Source: Thalassoglobus neptunius
Lineage (GTDB): Bacteria; Planctomycetota; Planctomycetia; Planctomycetales; Planctomycetaceae
Length of the DNA stretch: 64,000 nt
Assembly (NCBI RefSeq): GCF_007859735.1
Contig: NZ_SIHI01000001.1
Coordinates: 2,902,884 to 2,966,883, forward strand
Direction: 5' to 3'
The notes beneath the pieces are model-generated. The model had not been told where the DNA came from. It searched no databases and saw only the letters and a program-made list of their open reading frames with translations. Shown piece by piece: positions 9,591-17,937 of this stretch (its first letter is position 1; every line of letters starts with the position of its first letter). The translations under genes and the position numbers were made by a program.

Positions 9591-10133
9591 ATGGAATTTG
9601 TCGAAACGGATCTGCCAGGCGTGAAGCTTGTGAAACCGAAAGTCTTCGGCGATGAACGCGGTTTCTTTCTGGAATTGTATCATCAGGGAAAGTTTCGCGA
9701 AGGGGGAATCCCGGACCCATTCGTTCAGGACAATATGTCCCGATCGCAAAAAGGCGTGCTGAGAGGTCTGCACTACCAGATTCAGCATCCGCAAGGCAAA
9801 CTCGTCATGGCCCTTCAGGGAGAGATCTTCGACGTGGCTGTCGATGTTCGAAAAAGCTCTCCCCACTTCGGGAAATGGGTCGGAGCGACGCTTTCATCGG
9901 AGAATCGACACGCGTTGTATGTTCCTCCCGGATTCGCTCACGGATTCCTCGTCCTCTCTGAATCCGCCGAGGTTCTCTACAAGTGCACGGACCTGTATCA
10001 TCCGGAACACGAGCGGTCGCTGATCTGGAATGACTCCACTGTTGGAGTCGAGTGGCCGACCGATCTGGAGCCGATCCTCTCCGCCAAAGATCAAAAAGGT
10101 CTTCCGCTGGCGGAGGTCGAGTGCTTCGACTGA
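9591..10133 (+). CDS. rfbC: dTDP-4-dehydrorhamnose 3,5-epimerase
   Basis: 180 residues, normal length for RmlC. It makes dTDP-4-dehydro-L-rhamnose from the 6-deoxy-D-xylo-hexulose precursor, the third step of dTDP-L-rhamnose synthesis. Conserved features are 'DERGFFLELYHQGKF', 'LRGLHYQ' with the catalytic His (about residue 60), 'QGEIFDVAVDVRKSSPHFGKW' and 'VPPGFAHGFLVLSE'. The other rml genes are not in the window. pdxA follows after 24 bp on the same strand. Confidence 0.95.
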   Translation: MEFVETDLPGVKLVKPKVFGDERGFFLELYHQGKFREGGIPDPFVQDNMSRSQKGVLRGLHYQIQHPQGKLVMALQGEIFDVAVDVRKSSPHFGKWVGATLSSENRHALYVPPGFAHGFLVLSESAEVLYKCTDLYHPEHERSLIWNDSTVGVEWPTDLEPILSAKDQKGLPLAEVECFD

Positions 10134-10157
10134 ACCTCTGAAAGTAACTGACCGATC

Positions 10158-11216
10158 ATGGATGCCTCGAATGTGCCTTACGTCGCCCTCACGATGGGAG
10201 ACCCTGCGGGAGTGGGACCAGAGGTGATCGCGGGAGTGCTGGCCGCCCCGGAGACAGCTTCGCTTCAGGCACGTCTGATTGTTGTCGGTGACTCACAGCG
10301 TCTCGAACGTGCTTTCAAGCTCATTGGAGAAACACTCCCGATTGTCAGATGTGAGTCGATCGAGGAAGCGAAACAAAGCAGCGTTTCCGAAGACGGATCG
10401 CGTGTCGTTGCCTGCTGGAATCCTTCAACGTCGGACCTCTCACAAGTTCAAGATGGCACGATCGATGCCCAATGCGGGGCAGCTGCGTATGACTGGCTCG
10501 TGGCAGCTACGGAGGCTGCGAAGTCGGGGATCATCGATGGAATCGTCACCGCTCCGCTGAGCAAAGCCGCACTCCACCTCGCTGGCCATCACTATCCGGG
10601 ACACACAGAAATTCTCGCCGAGCGTTGTGGCGTCACAGATTTCGCGATGATGTTGTATCTGCCGCAGGGAGAGATCGTCCGGTCCGAATTTGGATTAGGT
10701 GTCGCGCACGTCACACTTCACACTTCGATTGCCAGCGTTCCGGGACTGCTCTCTCAATCCGCAGTCTCTGAGAAGATTGAGCTGATTCATCGGTTCTTGA
10801 AGCGGATCGGAGCAGAGACGCCTCGTATCGGTGTTTGCGCTCTCAATCCACATGGAGGAGAAGGGGGGCTCTTCGGAAACGAAGAGAACGAGATCATCGC
10901 CCCTGCCGTTGAAGAGAGCCGAAAGAAGGGAATCGACGCCAATGGCCCGTTCCCGGCTGATACACTTTTGCAACGTGCAGTCGCTGGCCGTTTCGACGGG
11001 GTTGTGGCGATGTATCACGATCAGGGACATATCGCATTGAAGCTGATCGGCTTTCAGAAAGCGGTCAACGTCACACTCGGCTTGCCGATCGTTCGCACGA
11101 GTCCCAGCCACGGAACGGCTTACGACATTGCCTGGACCAATCAAGTCGATTCAGGCGGGATGAAAGAAGCACTGCGCGTCGCTCTGCAGCTGATTCAAAC
11201 TCGCGACTCAGCATAA
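10158..11216 (+). CDS. pdxA: 4-hydroxythreonine-4-phosphate dehydrogenase
   Basis: 352 residues, the family's usual size. PdxA oxidises 4-phosphohydroxy-L-threonine in pyridoxal phosphate synthesis by the DXP-dependent route. Visible signatures are 'TMGDPAGVGPEVIAG' at the N-terminus, 'TAPLSKAALHLAG' with the metal-ligand region 'GHTEILAE', 'NPHGGEGGLFGNEE', 'GPFPADTLL', and the C-terminal 'AMYHDQGHIALKLIGF' and 'RTSPSHGTAYDIA'. It closely follows rfbC, so co-transcription is likely although the pathways are unrelated. Confidence 0.96.
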   Translation: MDASNVPYVALTMGDPAGVGPEVIAGVLAAPETASLQARLIVVGDSQRLERAFKLIGETLPIVRCESIEEAKQSSVSEDGSRVVACWNPSTSDLSQVQDGTIDAQCGAAAYDWLVAATEAAKSGIIDGIVTAPLSKAALHLAGHHYPGHTEILAERCGVTDFAMMLYLPQGEIVRSEFGLGVAHVTLHTSIASVPGLLSQSAVSEKIELIHRFLKRIGAETPRIGVCALNPHGGEGGLFGNEENEIIAPAVEESRKKGIDANGPFPADTLLQRAVAGRFDGVVAMYHDQGHIALKLIGFQKAVNVTLGLPIVRTSPSHGTAYDIAWTNQVDSGGMKEALRVALQLIQTRDSA

Positions 11217-11341
11217 ATCACCCTCATTCGTTGCACATTCGTCTGCACCCAGTGCGACAATCGTGTTACATTCATCGCTTGTCGTGACCCATTCCATTTT
11301 TCGTTTCGCGAGTTCGCAGCCACGCTCAGCTGAGGGATGCT

Positions 11342-12562
11342 ATGTACCGCACGGATGCTCTAATCTGCCTGATCACTTTGACAACTCTCCTTGCGACCGA
11401 CCAGAGTCTGCTGGCTCAGGGACGCGATCGATATTCCGCAGATCGTGAACGAATGGTCGAAGAGTTCATCGTCGCTGAGGGTGTGGAAAACCCGCGAGTG
11501 ATCGACGTGATGCGAACCGTTCCGCGGCATCTGTTCGTCAAGCCCGAACATCGCCGACTGGCCTACTTCGATCAGGCACTCGACATCGGTTTCAAGCAGA
11601 CGATTTCGCCTCCGTTTATCGTCGCCTATATGACGGAAACACTCGACCCACAGCCCGAAGACAAAGTGTTGGAGATCGGAACCGGAAGCGGATATCAGGC
11701 GGCCGTCCTTTCAGGGCTTGTCGACCAAGTCTACACGATCGAAATTGTCGAACCGTTGGGTGAACGAACTCAAAGGCTGCTCAAACGGCTCGAATACGAC
11801 AACGTCCACTGCCGGATTGGTGATGGATACCAGGGTTGGCCGGAACACGCTCCCTTCGACAAAATTATCGTGACATGCTCGCCGGAAGATGTTCCGCAAC
11901 CGCTCATCGAACAACTGAAAGAGGGCGGACGAATGATCGTTCCGCTCGGCGAACGCTACCAACAAGTTTTTCATCTGTTCGAAAAAGTCGATGGGGAACT
12001 CAAACAAACAGAACTGATCCCCACGCTGTTTGTCCCAATGACCGGACAGATGGAAGAGTTAAGAAAGGTCAAACCCGATCCACTTCATCCCTCGCTGGCG
12101 AATACGGGATTCGAACTCGATAGCAACAGCGACGGCCTTGCGGACAGCTGGCACTATCAACGTCGATCCTCACTCAGTGAAGACGCCTTTCGCGGTGAGA
12201 AAGCTCTGCGGTTTGAGAACAATGAACCGGGACGGATGGCACATATTCTTCAGGGGCTGGCCATCGATGGTTCGCAAGTCCCGCGAGTCAATCTCTCATG
12301 GGCCATGAAGTCTGCGAACATTCGCCCCGGCCAGTCAACACGAGAGTTGCCGGGCATCACAATCTACTACTTCGACTCAAAACGAATCCCCATCGACCGG
12401 GTGACGATGGGTCCATGGCTCGCAGATCAAGCCGAATGGAAGCAGTTCACCCGTGCGATCGAGGTCCCGAGACAGGCCCGAGAAGCGATTCTGCAAGTTG
12501 GCTTGAATGGTGCCACCGGAGTTCTTTATCTCGATGAACTGGAGCTGACACCACTCAAGTGA
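11342..12562 (+). CDS. Exported protein-L-isoaspartate O-methyltransferase with C-terminal extension
   Basis: 406 residues against roughly 210 for ordinary Pcm. Residues 1-25 form a signal-peptide-like segment ('LICLITLTTLLATDQSLLAQG'). Residues about 35-240 are a complete PIMT domain: 'VPRHLFVKPEHRRLAYFDQ', 'ISPPFIVAYMTETL', the SAM loop 'VLEIGTGSGYQAAVLS', and 'LKEGGRMIVPLG'. Residues about 255-406 form a beta-rich domain resembling a carbohydrate-binding jelly roll ('NTGFELDSNSDGLADSW'). It should transfer a methyl group from SAM to isoaspartyl residues, but export would separate the enzyme from cytosolic SAM. The family call is firm; the location is inferred. Confidence 0.88.
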   Translation: MYRTDALICLITLTTLLATDQSLLAQGRDRYSADRERMVEEFIVAEGVENPRVIDVMRTVPRHLFVKPEHRRLAYFDQALDIGFKQTISPPFIVAYMTETLDPQPEDKVLEIGTGSGYQAAVLSGLVDQVYTIEIVEPLGERTQRLLKRLEYDNVHCRIGDGYQGWPEHAPFDKIIVTCSPEDVPQPLIEQLKEGGRMIVPLGERYQQVFHLFEKVDGELKQTELIPTLFVPMTGQMEELRKVKPDPLHPSLANTGFELDSNSDGLADSWHYQRRSSLSEDAFRGEKALRFENNEPGRMAHILQGLAIDGSQVPRVNLSWAMKSANIRPGQSTRELPGITIYYFDSKRIPIDRVTMGPWLADQAEWKQFTRAIEVPRQAREAILQVGLNGATGVLYLDELELTPLK

Positions 12563-12576
12563 TCCCTTGCCTGACA

Positions 12577-13362
12577 TTATGACTGAGGAGGAACACCCAG
12601 CGATTTTCCTCCGTCAATGGCGATCGAAGTTCCCGTCACCATCGCAGCGGCATCGCTCGCGAGATACAGAATCGATTCGGCAATCTCCTCGGGAGAAATC
12701 ATACGTTCATGAGCACGTGCCAACGGGCTGGCATCGATGAACATTTTCTCTGCCTTGGAACGATCCTGATGATCGCGAAGACCTTCTTCCATGATCTCCG
12801 TCTCACCAACCGGTCCCGGACAAACACAATTCACGCGAATCCGGTCGATTGAGTGGCACAAAGCGAGGCTCTTCGTCAGGCCCACAAGAGACAGTTTACT
12901 GATGGAATAGACCGGGTCGTGTGCTCGCGGCAGAATCCCCGCATTGCTTGCGGTATTGATCACCGATCCGCCCCCTGTTTTGCGGAAATGAGGAATCGCG
13001 AATTTGGTCCCGAAGAACGCCGCCTTCAAGTTCGTATCGAGGCATCGATCCCAATCTTCCTCCGAGACTTCGGGAACCTGCTTGACCATGATAATCCCTG
13101 CGTTGTTGACAAGGATATCAAGACGACCCGTAGACTCCGCTGCGTGATCAATCAGCTGCGAAAGCTGATCGAGTTGCTGGACATCACAGAGACGTTCTTC
13201 AATCCCCAGTTCCTCAAATTCCTTCGTCGTCTCCGGGCGAAGCTTCACATCGCCGGTGAAAACTTTGGCTCCTGCGCGGGACAGCGCGATGGCTGTTGCG
13301 CGTCCGATTCCACTACTTGCTCCTGTCACGACTGCGGTTCGTCCCGCAAGGTTGATGCTCAT
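12577..13362 (-). CDS. Short-chain dehydrogenase/reductase (SDR)
   Basis: 261 residues from ATG 13362; an upstream TTG at 13380 would add six residues and is less likely. The classical SDR pattern is present: Rossmann glycine motif 'TGASSGIGRA', 'NNAG', Ser in 'NTASNAGIL', and Tyr and Lys in 'YSISKLSL'. The C-terminal 'VTGTSIAIDGG' is typical of FabG-like and sugar-alcohol SDRs. It lies 68 bp downstream of a second SDR on the same strand, so the two probably form one operon. Substrate unknown. Confidence 0.93.
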   Translation of the reverse strand: MSINLAGRTAVVTGASSGIGRATAIALSRAGAKVFTGDVKLRPETTKEFEELGIEERLCDVQQLDQLSQLIDHAAESTGRLDILVNNAGIIMVKQVPEVSEEDWDRCLDTNLKAAFFGTKFAIPHFRKTGGGSVINTASNAGILPRAHDPVYSISKLSLVGLTKSLALCHSIDRIRVNCVCPGPVGETEIMEEGLRDHQDRSKAEKMFIDASPLARAHERMISPEEIAESILYLASDAAAMVTGTSIAIDGGKSLGVPPQS

Positions 13363-13430
13363 CGTTCTGGTTCTTTGCAAATCTTTTCTTTGAAATTGAT
13401 ATCACGAGACGGATGACAGACCACTGCGAA

Positions 13431-14204
13431 TCAACGGGCAGTCCATCCACCATCGACTGTCACGATGCTGCCGGTCACATAGCTGGAAGCATCACTTGCA
13501 AGAAAAATCGCCGCACCCTGAATCTCCTCCAGATTTCCCCAACGATTCATCGCCACAGCCCCAACGATAAACTTCTTCGCCTCTTCGCTGTCGGCAATCG
13601 GTTCGTTCATAGGTGTCAGAAATGGCCCCGGGCAAATGGCGTTGCATGTGATTCCAGTAGCTGCCAGTTCCAGACCGAGCGCTCGTGTCATTTGCACGAC
13701 TGCCCCTTTGCTCGACGTATAAGGAGTTCGATTCGCAAGCCCGACCAACCCCAGCGTACTCGCCATATTAATGATCCGTCCGTAACCCGCCTTCTTCATA
13801 TGGGGAATGACGGACTTGCAGCAAATCCAGATTCCATTCACGTTGATATTCTGAACTTCCTGAAATTGCTCGAGCGTCAGATCTTCGATCGATCCACGAA
13901 TATTGATTCCCGCACTGTTGACCAGGACATCGACGCTTCCCGACTCGGCAATCGTCTGTTGAACGACAGAGTCAATTTCCGACATCTTCGTCACATCAGC
14001 CGAAACTCCCTTGGCCTGAACACCGAAGTCCTTGGAAATTTCCTCAGCTGCTGCATTCGCCTCATCGATATGTCGGCTGACAAGAACAACATTCGCACCT
14101 GCGGAAGCGAGTCCCGCAGCCATCGCCTTTCCGAGCCCTTTGGAGCCACCGGTGACGATCGCGGTTCGACCTGACATTTGAAAGAGTTTGATTCCGGGAA
14201 GCAT
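13431..14204 (-). CDS. SDR oxidoreductase, gluconate 5-dehydrogenase-like
   Basis: 257 residues from ATG 14204. The N-terminus 'MLPGIKLFQMSGRTAIVTGG' matches the 'LFdLsGrtAlVTGG' start common in gluconate 5-dehydrogenase-like SDRs. A longer frame up to 14477 would overlap the divergent gene and lacks family similarity. Motifs: 'TGGSKGLGKAMA', 'NSAGIN', Ser in 'NMASTLGLVG', Tyr and Lys in 'YTSSKGAVV', and a C-terminal 'VDGGWTAR'. Predicted NAD(P)-dependent oxidoreductase; substrate not determinable. Divergently arranged with the GT-C gene at 14334. Confidence 0.92.
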   Translation of the reverse strand: MLPGIKLFQMSGRTAIVTGGSKGLGKAMAAGLASAGANVVLVSRHIDEANAAAEEISKDFGVQAKGVSADVTKMSEIDSVVQQTIAESGSVDVLVNSAGINIRGSIEDLTLEQFQEVQNINVNGIWICCKSVIPHMKKAGYGRIINMASTLGLVGLANRTPYTSSKGAVVQMTRALGLELAATGITCNAICPGPFLTPMNEPIADSEEAKKFIVGAVAMNRWGNLEEIQGAAIFLASDASSYVTGSIVTVDGGWTAR

Positions 14205-14333
14205 AATGGCGACTTTCAATGGACTCTGAAGATTTACAGGAAAAACGTTGTGGACCAATGTTGTCTGGTCTCTGAGGATAGACGATTCTGACGACAACAA
14301 AAAACAAACCACTCTCGAACTCCCTGTTTCGCC

Positions 14334-16229
14334 GTGAATCCGATTCCGAATCTCGACCAGGCACCGCCACCACGAAACTGGGTTTCTTTCAAAAATGCCC
14401 TCATCGTTGCATATCTTGTATGTGCCGCAGTGCTGCTCTGGAACGAAATTCCCGTTTGGCTGAACGAAGAGAGCCAACAGGAACGATTCGCCGGCTGGCT
14501 GAGCGGACGTGAACCGGACTGGCTTCCATTCCTTCCGTTTCTCATCCTTTTCCCTCTCTGTTTTCTCGGGGGCGGAGGCTTTCTCAATCGGGCTTCGTCC
14601 GGTTCGAAATCGGAGGAGTGGAGTGAATCCCCGCGCGATGAAAAGCCTCGTCTCGTCATGGCCTGGGGACTTTCTCTGGTCGTCGGATCAGTGGCTTTCC
14701 TGATGGCTCATTGGACGAGTCACGAATTCGATGGCTTGCCGCCCGCTTATCACGACGAGTACAGCTACCTACTTCAAGCAGAAACATTCCTGAACGGAAA
14801 GTGGAGCTATCCGAGTTTCAAGGAGTATCCGGAACTCTTCAATCAGATGCATGTGTTGAACGAGGGAGAGTTCGCCAGCCGGTATTTTCCCGGTACTGGA
14901 GCATGGATCAGTCTGGGAATGCTGGTCAGCAACGAATGGTTCGCCCATCTTTTGGCCCAGACATTCGCAGCAATAATGATCTTCTGGACCGGACGTGAGT
15001 TGGCCAATTCAGGAACCGGTCTCCTGGCTGGACTTCTCTTCGCACTGTCACCCGGAATGATTCTGTTCAGCAACCTTCTGTTGGCTCATCATCCCACTCT
15101 TGTCGGACTCACAATATTCCTGTGGGCGTTTGTGAGGATGATCCGAACAGATTGCCTCACGATGTCCTGGGTTGCTGGAATCGGCCTTGCCTACTCGATG
15201 ATCTGCCGACCGATGACCGCCGCCGGGTTTGGTTTGCCGTTTGGCGTGCTCTTTGTCTGGTGGTGGATTCGAGGAAGCTGGGGAATCGAGAACCCAGAGA
15301 AGCCTCTCTCCTTCCGTCAACGCAGCTTTCGAACAATCGGCCTCGCCATTCCGTTGATCATCGGGTTCGCTGTGGTGATGGTTCAAAACAAGCAGATCAC
15401 CGGAGATCTCTGCACCAGCCCGTACCAACTTTATACCGACATCTACACGCCTCGACACGTTTATGGATTTAATAATGTCGTCCGCGGGGAACAGGCACTC
15501 GGTCCGAAAGTCCTTGAGAATTATGATCAGTGGGCGGAGAATCTCACTCCACAGCTAGCATTAAAAAACGGTTTCATTCGAATTGAAAACAGCTGGCGAT
15601 GGACCCTTGGAATCATTCCGATTCTCGCCTCTGTGATCATCTTTTTATTGACGATGAGATCAGATGATCGACGATGGTGGCTCATCTTCCTGGCAATTGT
15701 CAGTCTGCATGTTGCTCACATTCCCTACTGGTTCTCGGGAATCTTTGGTTGGCATTATGTCTTCGAAACCGGTCCACTGTGGATATTGATTGTCGCAGAA
15801 ACAACACGACGACTTTGGAGCGATCGAGCGATGTCCTCCCAACGTCTCGTGTGCGTCTGCTGGATGCTGTTTCTGGGGACTTCTGTCCTTGTGAATCTGG
15901 TGACTATCAAACCTGTCTGGCCAGCCACTTTGGATCGTGGAGTGGCGGAAGTTCGATATCCTCGAACGCTTTATTCGGAGTTTCGAGAACAGATCGAAGA
16001 CTTACGCGACCAATCACCAGCGATCGTCTTCGTCATCCCGGATCTGAGCGACCGCAGCATGGACTATGTCACCAATCCTCCCTCACTCGACGGACCCGTT
16101 CTCGTTGCGAGAATCAGCGATCCCGACGAGGTCGAGTCGCTCGCGGCGCTCTTTCCCGGACGAGTACCCATCCTGTTTGACGCGCACACTCGAAGCTTCG
16201 AAATGTTAGAAAAGGGACGTTCTCAATGA
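14334..16229 (+). CDS. GT-C / GT39-like polytopic membrane protein
   Basis: 631 residues with about a dozen hydrophobic segments. The first large extracytoplasmic loop has the acidic pattern 'YHDEYSYLLQAETFLNGKW', as expected for a lipid-phosphate-sugar transferase of the GT-C fold. It is followed by 'SRYFPGTGAWISLG' and 'LLAGLLFALSPGMILFSNLLLAHHPTL'. A soluble C-terminal segment (about 540-631) follows the last helix. Its stop overlaps the start of the metallophosphoesterase gene by 4 bp (ATGA), so translation is coupled. Acceptor unknown. Confidence 0.8.
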   Translation: MNPIPNLDQAPPPRNWVSFKNALIVAYLVCAAVLLWNEIPVWLNEESQQERFAGWLSGREPDWLPFLPFLILFPLCFLGGGGFLNRASSGSKSEEWSESPRDEKPRLVMAWGLSLVVGSVAFLMAHWTSHEFDGLPPAYHDEYSYLLQAETFLNGKWSYPSFKEYPELFNQMHVLNEGEFASRYFPGTGAWISLGMLVSNEWFAHLLAQTFAAIMIFWTGRELANSGTGLLAGLLFALSPGMILFSNLLLAHHPTLVGLTIFLWAFVRMIRTDCLTMSWVAGIGLAYSMICRPMTAAGFGLPFGVLFVWWWIRGSWGIENPEKPLSFRQRSFRTIGLAIPLIIGFAVVMVQNKQITGDLCTSPYQLYTDIYTPRHVYGFNNVVRGEQALGPKVLENYDQWAENLTPQLALKNGFIRIENSWRWTLGIIPILASVIIFLLTMRSDDRRWWLIFLAIVSLHVAHIPYWFSGIFGWHYVFETGPLWILIVAETTRRLWSDRAMSSQRLVCVCWMLFLGTSVLVNLVTIKPVWPATLDRGVAEVRYPRTLYSEFREQIEDLRDQSPAIVFVIPDLSDRSMDYVTNPPSLDGPVLVARISDPDEVESLAALFPGRVPILFDAHTRSFEMLEKGRSQ

Positions 16230-16789
16230 GAGTTGGAATTTTCGCAGACACGCATGACCATCTCGATAACATTCGACGGGTCGTCGCGTTGTTTAACGAA
16301 ATGGAAGTTGACTGCATCCTCTTCGCTGGGGATCTCGTTTCGACCTTCGCAGTTCCTCCACTGAGACAACTGAACGCGAAGGTTTACGCCTGCTTCGGCG
16401 ACAACGAAGGTAACCGCACCGGATTAATGGGCGGTTTCAAAGTCATCGGAGAACTTCGCGAAGCTCCTGCGCTTTACACACTGGAAGACGGAACGCGTGT
16501 GCTTCTGGCACACATGCCAAGTCAGCTGCGTGGCTGCGAGGAAGACTATGACATCGCGGTTCACGGACATACACATCGACCATCGATCGAAAAAGATCTC
16601 CATGGGCGACTTGTTATTAATCCCGGGGAAACGTCCGGCTGGACATTCAATAACCCCACGGTCGCTCTCCTCGACACATCGGCGCTCACCGCAGAGATTA
16701 TCCCCCTCAACACAGAAGAGCCGATTCCAAGCTGGGAAGAGGAACGTCGCTCACGGGCCGGGTCACTGAACAATGAAAGAGCAGATTAA
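16226..16789 (+). CDS. YfcE/MJ0936-type metallophosphoesterase
   Basis: 187 residues. Metal-binding motifs of the calcineurin-like phosphoesterase fold are in order: 'GIFADTHDHLDN' (D-x-H), 'ILFAGDLV' (GD), 'CFGDNEGN' (GDN), 'LLAHMPSQ', and 'VHGHTHRPSIEK' (GHTH). It should hydrolyse phosphodiester or phosphomonoester bonds with two metal ions. The 4-bp overlap with the GT-C gene and the 2-bp gap to the next small gene point to a three-gene operon. Physiological substrate not known. Confidence 0.92.
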   Translation: MRVGIFADTHDHLDNIRRVVALFNEMEVDCILFAGDLVSTFAVPPLRQLNAKVYACFGDNEGNRTGLMGGFKVIGELREAPALYTLEDGTRVLLAHMPSQLRGCEEDYDIAVHGHTHRPSIEKDLHGRLVINPGETSGWTFNNPTVALLDTSALTAEIIPLNTEEPIPSWEEERRSRAGSLNNERAD

Positions 16790-16791
16790 GA

Positions 16792-17106
16792 ATGTGGATG
16801 GACTTTCTAATCGGCCTGTTTGCTGCAAATGCAATTCCTCATTTCGTCTTCGGACGACTCGATGCCGGTGTGCTTGGATTGTTCGGACACAGCGGTCGCG
16901 GCAATGTGCTCTATTCGATCGTCTGTGTGGTGATCGCACTTACCCTCTTTCACATGCAGCACGGTCTTGCAACACTCGCCGACCACATGATTCTCGTCGG
17001 AGTGCTGACGATTGTCGCCAGCTACTGGATCGGTTGGCCGGTCATCATGCGCTATCTGAAACGCCCGCTTCAAAGCGACTCATCTTCCGAGCGTGACCAA
17101 GTATAA
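16792..17106 (+). CDS. Small integral membrane protein, unknown
   Basis: 104 residues with three to four hydrophobic segments ('MDFLIGLFAANAIPHFVFG', 'VLYSIVCVVIALTLF', 'MILVGVLTIVASYWIGWPV') and a short charged tail. The start ATG lies 2 bp after the stop of the metallophosphoesterase gene, so it is probably co-translated. Its 3' end overlaps the convergent gene by 37 bp. No family recognised. Confidence 0.7.
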   Translation: MWMDFLIGLFAANAIPHFVFGRLDAGVLGLFGHSGRGNVLYSIVCVVIALTLFHMQHGLATLADHMILVGVLTIVASYWIGWPVIMRYLKRPLQSDSSSERDQV

Positions 17107-17702
17107 GAATCAGGCTGTGTCCCGAGTTCTTCAAGATACAGCTTTCCCCGTTCCATCTTCAGCACGCGATAAGCAGCGGAACTGCCGAAGTCAGAAACGA
17201 GCGTCTTGCGTCCGGATTCGGGCTTGCCGTCAATAATGGTCTGTTTCAGAACGTTATCTTCCAGCGACCAGTTCAAATCCAGAATCAACTCGCTTCCGTA
17301 TCGGAGAGCTGTCAGGAAATCGAAATTGACCTTCATCCGCGCCGTTCCGTCGGACTGCATCGTAATCACTCGGCGAATTCCGTCGTCAAGAATCCAGGTT
17401 CCGACGAGGTCAGCGGTTCGAATGGGCTTCGCGTCCGCGCTCACGATCTCTGTCCCGGAAGCCTCCTCCAGTCCTGAAGAATGGTTATCACCGACGGGAA
17501 TCATGACAGCGGCATCCGGATCCGTTGCAGACGGATTCTGTTTCCCCTCCTGCACCACATAGATCATCCCAGCGACGGCAAGCGTCACGACAAGAGAGGA
17601 CAACCATCTCGGAAAGGCCGGTCGAGACAGACTCTTTTCCACCGGCTCATCCGAAGCTGTTGCGTTCTGTTCGTTTGAATCTGAAAGAGAATCGTTTGTC
17701 AT
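17070..17702 (-). CDS. Hypothetical single-pass membrane protein with lipocalin-like domain
   Basis: 210 residues. An acidic, Ser-rich cytosolic N-terminus (1-30) is followed by one membrane segment 'WLSSLVVTLAVAGMIYVV' (about 34-52). An extracytoplasmic beta-rich domain (about 95-205) begins 'LVGTWILDDGIRRVITMQSDG'; this opening, with the Gly-Thr-Trp, resembles small lipocalin-like stress domains. It is single-gene and convergent with the small membrane protein. Function unknown. Confidence 0.7.
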   Translation of the reverse strand: MTNDSLSDSNEQNATASDEPVEKSLSRPAFPRWLSSLVVTLAVAGMIYVVQEGKQNPSATDPDAAVMIPVGDNHSSGLEEASGTEIVSADAKPIRTADLVGTWILDDGIRRVITMQSDGTARMKVNFDFLTALRYGSELILDLNWSLEDNVLKQTIIDGKPESGRKTLVSDFGSSAAYRVLKMERGKLYLEELGTQPDSYTWSRSEDESL

Positions 17703-17937
17703 CGTAAAAGTTGCCCTCGAGAAGTGACTGCCTCACTCGTCAGTTGCATTGCTTGACAATTTACAATCCTAACTCGACCCGCCAGAATCGGCTATCCGAA
17801 TTTTCAAGAACGTGCGGAAGTTGCTCCGTAGTCCATCATTGCTGAAATGGATTCCATCAGGTCTTTTGTTGCGGTGTTGCGTGCGGATTCGCTGATTACG
17901 ATCTCTGATCAATCAAAAACGAAAGTTCTCCCCACAA

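Noticed and set aside
14205-14477. Long N-terminus of the second SDR
   Set aside because: It overlaps the divergent GT-C gene and lacks SDR similarity; the family N-terminus begins at 14204.
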